Assembly (NCBI RefSeq): GCF_000317835.1
Contig: NC_019793.1
Coordinates: 2,108,001 to 2,172,000, forward strand
Origin: Deinococcus peraridilitoris DSM 19664
GTDB taxonomy: Bacteria > Deinococcota > Deinococci > Deinococcales > Deinococcaceae
Direction of reading: 5' to 3'
DNA: 64,000 bases
Numbering within the stretch: position 1 is the stretch's first letter; each line of letters begins with the position of its first letter. Below the pieces are notes generated by a model. It ran no database searches. It was not told the DNA's origin and saw nothing but the letters and a program-made list of their open reading frames with translations. Both the position numbers and the translations under genes were made by a program. Positions 58,422 through 64,000 of this stretch are shown here, piece by piece.

Positions 58422-59075
58422 ATGCACTGCGAGATCGTCGGTTCGCTTGCCCAGCACGTCCTGTTCGAATTCGAACGCGATGATCAGCTGTGGCTCAGTA
58501 ACGGCTCGATCATGTCACACACCCGGCACGTCGAGTGGAGTCTGCAGGTACCTGCGGGCCTGTCGGGCGCGCTGCGCCGCTCACTGTCGGGCGAGGGCAT
58601 GTCCTTGACCCACGCGCGGGCCACCTCGCCCGGTCAGCACCTGCGCGCCGCGCCGGGCACGCTGGGGCATATCCGCGCCTGGGACCTTTCGCAGGGACCG
58701 CTCCTCACCACGCGTGGCGCTTTCCTGGCCGCCTGGGGTGAGGTGGACATCTCGGTGACGGTTGCGCGCCGGGCAGGTGCGGCCCTGTTCGGGGGTGCGG
58801 GGCTGTTTTTGCAGCACCTCAGTGGACAGGGCACCGTGCTGATTCAGGGCAGCGGCGACCTGCTGGAGCACAAGCTGCACGGTGGTGAAAGCCAGCTGGT
58901 GAGCACGGGCCACCTGGCGGCGTTCAGTGCTTCGGTCGATTACGGTATCGAAGCGGTCGGAGGCGTGCGCAAGCTGCTGTTCGGCGGGGAGGGGCTCTTC
59001 ATGACGCGCCTTTGCGGACCCGGAACGGCCTACCTGCAGTCGTTGAAACGGGCAAGCACGGCCAAGGCACCGTAA
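58422..59075 (+). CDS. AIM24-family protein
   Basis: This 217-residue protein matches the AIM24/TRAP-like beta fold: 'MHCEIVGSLAQHVLFEFERD', 'NGSIMSHTRHVEWSLQ', 'GEGMSLTHARATSPGQ', 'GAGLFLQHLSGQGTVLIQGS' and 'LFGGEGLFMTRLCGPGTAYL'. The bacterial role is unknown; in yeast AIM24 stabilises a mitochondrial membrane complex. ATG 58422 is chosen as the typical family start; the frame opens at 58389. The repeated Gly-rich strands are the family core. Confidence 0.88.
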   Translation: MHCEIVGSLAQHVLFEFERDDQLWLSNGSIMSHTRHVEWSLQVPAGLSGALRRSLSGEGMSLTHARATSPGQHLRAAPGTLGHIRAWDLSQGPLLTTRGAFLAAWGEVDISVTVARRAGAALFGGAGLFLQHLSGQGTVLIQGSGDLLEHKLHGGESQLVSTGHLAAFSASVDYGIEAVGGVRKLLFGGEGLFMTRLCGPGTAYLQSLKRASTAKAP

Positions 59076-59089
59076 ACGCCGGCTTTCCG

Positions 59090-60931
59090 TCAGTCGTGCG
59101 CCGCAGTCGCGCCGTGCTGTTGCGCTGCGTGCAGGCGCGCGTAGTAGCCGCCGCGCGCGAGCAGCTCACGGTGCGGTCCTTGCTCGACGATCTCTCCCTG
59201 GCGCATCACCACGATGCGGTCGACGTGCTCGATGGTGCTCAGACGGTGCGCGATGATGATGCTGGTGCGGCCCAGCATCAGTTTTTCCAGTGCGCTCTGC
59301 AGGCGCTGCTCGGTTTCGGTGTCGATGTTGGCGGTCGCCTCGTCCAGCACCAGAATCACGTCCGGATTCTGAATCAGGGCCCGCGCGAAGGCCAGCAGTT
59401 GCTTTTGTCCGCTGGACAGCGTGGCGCCACGTTCACGGACTTCGCTGTCATACCCGTGCGGCAACTCCACAATGAAGTCGTGCGCGCCCACGAAGCGGCA
59501 CACTTCGATCAGGCGCTCGCGGGGAATCTCGGGATTCCCGAGGGTCAGGTTGCTGGAAATGGTACCGGTGAACAAAAACACGTCCTGCAGCACGAGGCCC
59601 ACCGAGCGGCGCAGATCACGCTGCGCGAATTCGCGCACGTCCACCCCATCTACCAGCACCGCGCCGCGCTGCACGTCGTAAAAGCGCGATACCAGGCTGA
59701 TCACGCTGGTCTTGCCCGCCCCCGTGGCGCCCACCAGCGCGACGCTTTCACCGGCGCGGATGTGCAGATTCACGCCGCGCAGCACCCACTCGTCCTGGGC
59801 GACCTCCCCGTCGCCATCCTGATACGCGAACCACACGTCGCGCAGTTCCACTTCGCCGCTCAGCCGCGTCAAGGGCCGGGGCGTGGGCGGATCGCGCAGC
59901 ACTTCTTTTTCGTCGAGCACTTCGAAGATCCGCTCGGCGCTGGCCATCGCGGCCTGTAGAATGTTGAACTTGTCGGCCAGATCCTGCAGCGGCACGAACA
60001 GGCGGCGCAGCAGCTCGATCATGGCGACCAGCGTGCCAATGGTGACCGCTCCGTCCAGGGAGCGTAGACCGCCGTACCACAGCGTCAGGGCCAATCCCAG
60101 TTCGGCGATGAGGGCGACCGCCGGATAGAACAGGCTGTACCACTTGATGGTATCGAGGTTGGCGCGCAGCAGGGCATGGTTGAGTTTGCCGAAGGCCTGA
60201 CCGTTGCGCTTTTCGCGCCCGAACAACTGCACCGTGCCCATTCCCGAGATGTTCTCGGCCAGGTAGGCGTTCAGGATGGCGTGCCGGGTGCGGGTCTCAC
60301 GAAAGGCCGTGCGCATCCGGACGCGCAGCCAGGCTGTCACGGCCAGCATCACCGGCAATGACGTGAAGGCGACGAGTGCCAGACGCCAGTCGTAAAGCAG
60401 CATCGCGCTGGAGAACACCACCAGCAGCAGCGCGTCCTGCGCCAGACCCACCAGGCCCTGGGTCAGGAACTGCTGAATGGCGTCGACATCGCTGGTGACG
60501 CGCGTCATGAGGCGCCCGACCGGATTGCGGTCGAAATAGGCCAGGTGCAGGCGCTGAAACTTGGCGAACAGGGCGTGGCGCAAATCGCGCACGACCCGCT
60601 GACCGAGCGAGGTCAGCACGTACACCTGCGCGAAACGCATCGCAAAGGCCACCAGCGCCAGGGCGCCGTACAGCAGCGCGATGTTGATGAGGTTGGCGTA
60701 GCGCGCTGCGGGGGAAAGGTCACGAAATTCACCGACCGGCGCGAGCGACTGGTCGACCGCCCGCTTGAGCAGGCTGACCAGGGCGGTGTCGACCAGGGCA
60801 AAAGTCAGCATCACGGCCAGCGCCAGCAGGGCTGTTTTCCAGTAAGGCCGCACAAAGGCCAGCAGGCGGACGCGCAGTTCGTGCTCCGAAGGGTCGTGTT
60901 GGGAAGGGGTGCGTGGCGTGTCGTGCGTCAT
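59090..60931 (-). CDS. ABC exporter half, canonical ATPase subunit
   Basis: This 613-residue exporter subunit has six membrane helices and an ATPase domain. Walker A is 'VALVGATGAGKTSVISLVSR', the signature is 'ATLSSGQKQLLAFARALIQN' (LSSGQ rather than LSGGQ), Walker B 'VILVLDEATANIDTETEQRL' with the catalytic Glu, and the switch His is in 'SIIIAHRLSTIEHVDRIVVM'. It pairs with the next gene, which overlaps by four bases, as a heterodimer of the TmrAB/BmrCD/TM287-288 type. Exported molecules may be lipids, drugs or peptides. Confidence 0.92.
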   Translation of the reverse strand: MTHDTPRTPSQHDPSEHELRVRLLAFVRPYWKTALLALAVMLTFALVDTALVSLLKRAVDQSLAPVGEFRDLSPAARYANLINIALLYGALALVAFAMRFAQVYVLTSLGQRVVRDLRHALFAKFQRLHLAYFDRNPVGRLMTRVTSDVDAIQQFLTQGLVGLAQDALLLVVFSSAMLLYDWRLALVAFTSLPVMLAVTAWLRVRMRTAFRETRTRHAILNAYLAENISGMGTVQLFGREKRNGQAFGKLNHALLRANLDTIKWYSLFYPAVALIAELGLALTLWYGGLRSLDGAVTIGTLVAMIELLRRLFVPLQDLADKFNILQAAMASAERIFEVLDEKEVLRDPPTPRPLTRLSGEVELRDVWFAYQDGDGEVAQDEWVLRGVNLHIRAGESVALVGATGAGKTSVISLVSRFYDVQRGAVLVDGVDVREFAQRDLRRSVGLVLQDVFLFTGTISSNLTLGNPEIPRERLIEVCRFVGAHDFIVELPHGYDSEVRERGATLSSGQKQLLAFARALIQNPDVILVLDEATANIDTETEQRLQSALEKLMLGRTSIIIAHRLSTIEHVDRIVVMRQGEIVEQGPHRELLARGGYYARLHAAQQHGATAAHD

Positions 60932-62742
60932 ACGGGCTCTGCCTCTTCGCCCGGTCCGCCCGAGGTGGCCTGCAGGCGCTGCAGTTCGGCGTACAGGCCA
61001 CCTCGGGCCAGCAGCTCCTCGTGAGTTCCCTGCTCGGCCACCCGGCCCTCGTCGAGCACGACGATCTGATCGAGGTGCTGCAGCGCCGATACGCGGTGCG
61101 AGACGAGCAGCACCGTACGTTCATGCAGCAGTTCACGCAGGTTGGCGAGCAACCGGCGCTCGGTCCGGGTGTCGACGGCCGAGAGGGCGTCGTCGAGAAT
61201 CAGAATGCGAGGCTGGCGCGCGACCGCCCGCGCGATGGCGGTACGTTGACGCTGCCCGCCCGACAGGGTCACGCCCCGCTCGCCCAGCAGGGTGTCGTAC
61301 TGTCCGGGAAATTTTGCCACTTCGCGCTCCAGCGCCGCCACACCCGAGGCCCAGCGTACGCGCTCCATGGGCAGGGCGCGCTCTTCGTCGAGGCTGCGCG
61401 CTTCGGGCAGGCCGAAGGCGATGTTCTCGCTGAGGGTGTCGCTGAACAGAAAGGGTTCCTGCGGCACGAAGCCGATGTTTTCGCGCAGCACCAGCAGGGG
61501 CAGTTCGCGGGCGTCCTGTCCGTCGATCAGAACCCGGCCTCCTGTGGGATCGAGCTGCCGGGCGATCAGCGCGGCCACCAGGGACTTGCCCGACCCTGTG
61601 CGTCCCGTGATGCCCAGGCTGCTGCCGCGCGGTACACGCAAGTTCACGCCGCACAGCAGTTGGGCGCCGTCGATGCTGAGCGTGACATTACGAAACTCGA
61701 TGTCTCCCTGCACGCCGGTAATCGAGAAGTCGGTGCGGCCCGAGTCGCGGACCAGCGGGCGGGCGTCCAGCAGCCGTCGCAAACGCTCCCACGAAGTCAC
61801 GCCGCGTTGATAGATGTTGAGCAGCCGTCCGAAATCCACCACCGGTCCGGCCAGCAGGGCGAGGTAGCTGGTAAAAGCCACGTACTCCCCGACGCTGAGG
61901 CCTGCACCGAAAATCACCAGGCGACCACCGATCAGCAGAATGGCCAGCCACGCGGCGGCCATCAGAAGGCCCATCACGGCGGGCAGGGCCGCCTCGACGC
62001 GCGCCAGCGACAAGTTCAGCTGCACGTACTCCTCGTTGAGGTCGTCAAAGCCGCGCTGCTCACGCTCCTCCAGTGCGTACCCGCGCACCAGGCGCGCACC
62101 CGCGAAGTTCTCCTGGGCGCGCGCCGCGATGTCGGAAAGCTTGGCCTGCGCTTCCTGAAAGCGCTGCGAGACACGGCGGCGCAACAGTGCGGCCACCACG
62201 ATGAGGGCCGGCACGGCGACCGCGATCAATGCGCCCAGCGCGGGTTGCAGCGCCAGCATGCCGATCAGGGCACCCACGGCGATCAGGGTGACGCGGCTGC
62301 CCATGTTGAAGCCCGGTCCCAGCACTTCGCGTACCGTCGCCAGGTCGCTGGTCATGAGGTTCATCAGGTCACCCGTGCGAGAGCGGTCGTAAAAAGCGCG
62401 GTCGAGGGTGGTGAGGCGCGAGAACAGATCGTGACGCAGTTCGGCCTCAATCTGCCGTGAGGCCACGATCATCTGCCGGCGCTGCATCAGGTTGAAAACA
62501 GCGGCGCTCAGCGCCAGCAGCGCAATGGTGAGGCCGTAGCGTCGCAATTCCCCATTTCCGGCCCCGCCGCTGCGCAGGGCGTCGATGGCCAGCGCCAGCA
62601 CGCGCGGGGTCGCGGTGATGAAGAGGGCGGTCATGACGACCGCTACGGTGCCCAGCAGGTACTGCCGGGTGTGACGGCGCAGGTAAGGCGCGAGTTCGCT
62701 CAGGACTTGCAGCAAGGGATCTCCGAAGTCGCAGTCTGGCAT
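60928..62742 (-). CDS. ABC exporter half, degenerate ATPase subunit
   Basis: This 604-residue partner subunit has six membrane helices and an ATPase domain. Walker A is 'SLGITGRTGSGKSLVAALIA', the signature 'VTLSGGQRQRTAIARAVARQ', Walker B 'ILILDDALSAVDTRTERRLL' with Asp where the catalytic Glu normally sits, and 'VLLVSHRVSALQHLDQIVVL' carries the His. The Glu-to-Asp change marks the noncatalytic site of heterodimeric exporters. ATG 62742 is chosen; the frame opens further upstream at 62901, overlapping the promoter. It is transcribed before its partner. Confidence 0.92.
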   Translation of the reverse strand: MPDCDFGDPLLQVLSELAPYLRRHTRQYLLGTVAVVMTALFITATPRVLALAIDALRSGGAGNGELRRYGLTIALLALSAAVFNLMQRRQMIVASRQIEAELRHDLFSRLTTLDRAFYDRSRTGDLMNLMTSDLATVREVLGPGFNMGSRVTLIAVGALIGMLALQPALGALIAVAVPALIVVAALLRRRVSQRFQEAQAKLSDIAARAQENFAGARLVRGYALEEREQRGFDDLNEEYVQLNLSLARVEAALPAVMGLLMAAAWLAILLIGGRLVIFGAGLSVGEYVAFTSYLALLAGPVVDFGRLLNIYQRGVTSWERLRRLLDARPLVRDSGRTDFSITGVQGDIEFRNVTLSIDGAQLLCGVNLRVPRGSSLGITGRTGSGKSLVAALIARQLDPTGGRVLIDGQDARELPLLVLRENIGFVPQEPFLFSDTLSENIAFGLPEARSLDEERALPMERVRWASGVAALEREVAKFPGQYDTLLGERGVTLSGGQRQRTAIARAVARQPRILILDDALSAVDTRTERRLLANLRELLHERTVLLVSHRVSALQHLDQIVVLDEGRVAEQGTHEELLARGGLYAELQRLQATSGGPGEEAEPV

Positions 62743-62975
62743 ACCTCGCCGTGCGCGAGTGACGCCGCGCTTTCCTTTCGCGCCAGACGGCCAAGGCAGA
62801 TGGCCTACGCTTTTTGACCCAGGCGCGTTGGATGGAAGCGCGCCACACTGGGGCATGTTCGAGCGTTGTTGCCCGAAAGTCACATGCTGACGGCCTGTCA
62901 TCCTGCCCGCTCAGGCGCGCCCATAGAGACGCCCTCAGGGATGCTGGCCGCCTGGCCGGTCGGGCGGACCCGAGG

Positions 62976-63704
62976 GTGAGGCCCAGGCAGTCCTACACGA
63001 TCTGGTTTGCCCAGCGCACGGGAAGCACCCTGCTGTACGCCGCACTGGCCTCGACCGGGCTGGCTGGAAGACCCGGCGAGTGGCTACTGACCGATCAGGA
63101 CCAGAGCAGTGCTGGCCTGCCCGAACTGCAGGAGATCTGGCGGCGGGGAACGACGCCCAACGGCGTGTTCGGTGTGAAGTGCTCCTGGGACGGGCCACTC
63201 TTCGAGCAGTGGTTCGGGGTCTTCAGAAAAGCCAGCCCGCTTCCGCAGGACGCTTCACGCCCGGTCGTGTGGGACAGTGCTTTTCCAAACGGGAAGCACA
63301 TTTTCATGACGCGCCGCAACAAGGTGCGGCTGGCGGTGTCCTGGTGGAGGGCCATCGTTTCAGGCGAGTGGCACCGCGTGCATGGACAGCCACCCCTGCA
63401 GGCTGATCTTGCAGACCGCTACGATTTCGCGGCGATCCGCCACCTGCTGCTGGAAGCTGACCTTCGTGAAGCGGCTGTGCAGGAGTTCTTCTCGCAGGGT
63501 GACATCACGCCCCTCACCCTCGTGTACGAGGATTTCGTGGCGAACTACGAGGAGACGGTTCATCGCGTCCTTGACTTCCTGGATCTGGGCGAGGCGCCCG
63601 TCCTTCAGCCGCACTACGACCGAATCGCCGACGAGGTCGCAGAGGCGTGGGTGCAGCGCTTTCGGCAGGAGAGCCAGTCCGGCTGGACCAAACGCATCTG
63701 GTGA
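62976..63704 (+). CDS. Stf0-type sulfotransferase
   Basis: This protein has the PAPS-binding motifs of Stf0/NodH sulfotransferases, which sulfate trehalose or lipid-linked sugars: 'YTIWFAQRTGSTLLYAALAS' (5' phosphosulfate loop), 'NGVFGVKCSWDGPLFEQW', 'HIFMTRRNKVRLAVSWWRAI' (3' phosphate site), and 'LTLVYEDFVANYEETVHRVL' near the end. The start is uncertain: GTG 62976 gives 242 residues and puts the PAPS loop at the expected place, while the frame opens at 62814. It is divergent from the ABC exporter. Confidence 0.8.
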   Translation: MRPRQSYTIWFAQRTGSTLLYAALASTGLAGRPGEWLLTDQDQSSAGLPELQEIWRRGTTPNGVFGVKCSWDGPLFEQWFGVFRKASPLPQDASRPVVWDSAFPNGKHIFMTRRNKVRLAVSWWRAIVSGEWHRVHGQPPLQADLADRYDFAAIRHLLLEADLREAAVQEFFSQGDITPLTLVYEDFVANYEETVHRVLDFLDLGEAPVLQPHYDRIADEVAEAWVQRFRQESQSGWTKRIW

Positions 63705-63764
63705 ACCTGCAGCAGATCTTCAGACAGCGTTTGCGAGACGCCCGCTTGGTGTACTCAGTGAAAC

Positions 63765-64000
63765 ATGACAGAAGAGAGCCACACCGGACAGAACGAAGTC
63801 GGACAGAACGCGACAGGGTTGCACACGCCTCGAGTGACCACTGAACGGTTACGGCGCTTCGCGCGCTGGCAGCTGCTGCTGGTCAGCGGCGTGGTGGGCG
63901 CGCTGACCGTGACCCTGCTGAACGAAAGCGTGCGCCGGGTGGTGCCGCACGCGCCGCGCATGGACGTCATCGGAGAGCGGGCGCTGAGCCGGACACTTGA
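63765..64000 (+). CDS. Membrane-anchored protein, N-terminal part (cut by window edge)
   Basis: The frame starts at ATG 63765 and runs off the right edge, giving 78 residues. A hydrophilic N-terminus with a 'GQNEVGQNATG' near-repeat is followed by one membrane helix, 'WQLLLVSGVVGALTVTLL', then 'NESVRRVVPHAPRMDVIGER'. The topology suggests an inner-membrane anchor with a large outer part. The family cannot be told from this piece. It starts 60 bases after the sulfotransferase stop. Confidence 0.7.
   Translation, partial: MTEESHTGQNEVGQNATGLHTPRVTTERLRRFARWQLLLVSGVVGALTVTLLNESVRRVVPHAPRMDVIGERALSRTL

Overview
The window looks like a piece of a Deinococcus-type chromosome. It is GC-rich, several genes lack an obvious ribosome binding site, and it carries a long PilF-like pilus ATPase, SufE, rhodanese and IS4-type insertion sequences of the kind common in that genus. 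The genus is an inference from gene content and style; no rRNA, tRNA or CRISPR array is visible.

Layout. 1-3.4 kb: a cut aldo/keto reductase divergent from a sugar operon (ROK kinase, acetyl-xylan-type esterase, mannose-6-phosphate isomerase). 3.8-11.2 kb: a short contractile phage-tail-like (eCIS-type) operon with sheath, two tube proteins, a putative chaperone, a 57-residue protein and a 1236-residue HExxH (DUF4157/eCIS-core-like) protein that contains a perfect 401-bp internal duplication. No spike, baseplate, LysM or AAA+ genes are nearby. 11.2-13.3 kb: small hydrophilic proteins, a single-domain response regulator and a tandem pair of unknown paralogues. 13.4-25.7 kb: housekeeping genes (RecQ, SufE, two-domain sulfurtransferase, surface phosphoesterase, pilT, pilB, YqeG-type phosphatase, PgeF/YfiH, fabI). 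25.8-29 kb: a relic of one sensor kinase followed by an intact multi-PAS/GAF kinase.

29-39 kb is the accessory zone. Two independent IS4-family insertions, each with its own 9-bp target duplication, have split one small membrane-protein gene that can be rebuilt on paper. Around them lie relics of other transposases (one IS66 copy with a frameshift), a likely aminoglycoside-acetyltransferase tail, a transferred-looking YdjC/ChbG deacetylase, and a sulfonate/nitrate-type ABC importer plus DsrE gene bracketed by two ~50-bp imperfect direct repeats.

39-64 kb: lipid kinase; coupled SDR and acyl-CoA ligase; a large STAND/TPR/BTAD regulator; a six-gene envelope operon on the minus strand (PrsW-like protease, membrane-anchored protein, trypsin-like protease, unknown protein, beta-propeller, polytopic membrane protein); an aldo/keto reductase; a PaaI-type thioesterase; an AIM24 protein; a heterodimeric ABC exporter; a Stf0-type sulfotransferase; and the start of a membrane-anchored protein cut by the right edge.

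The most unusual parts are the stripped-down tail-like locus with its duplicated domain, the double IS disruption, and the repeat-bracketed importer cassette.
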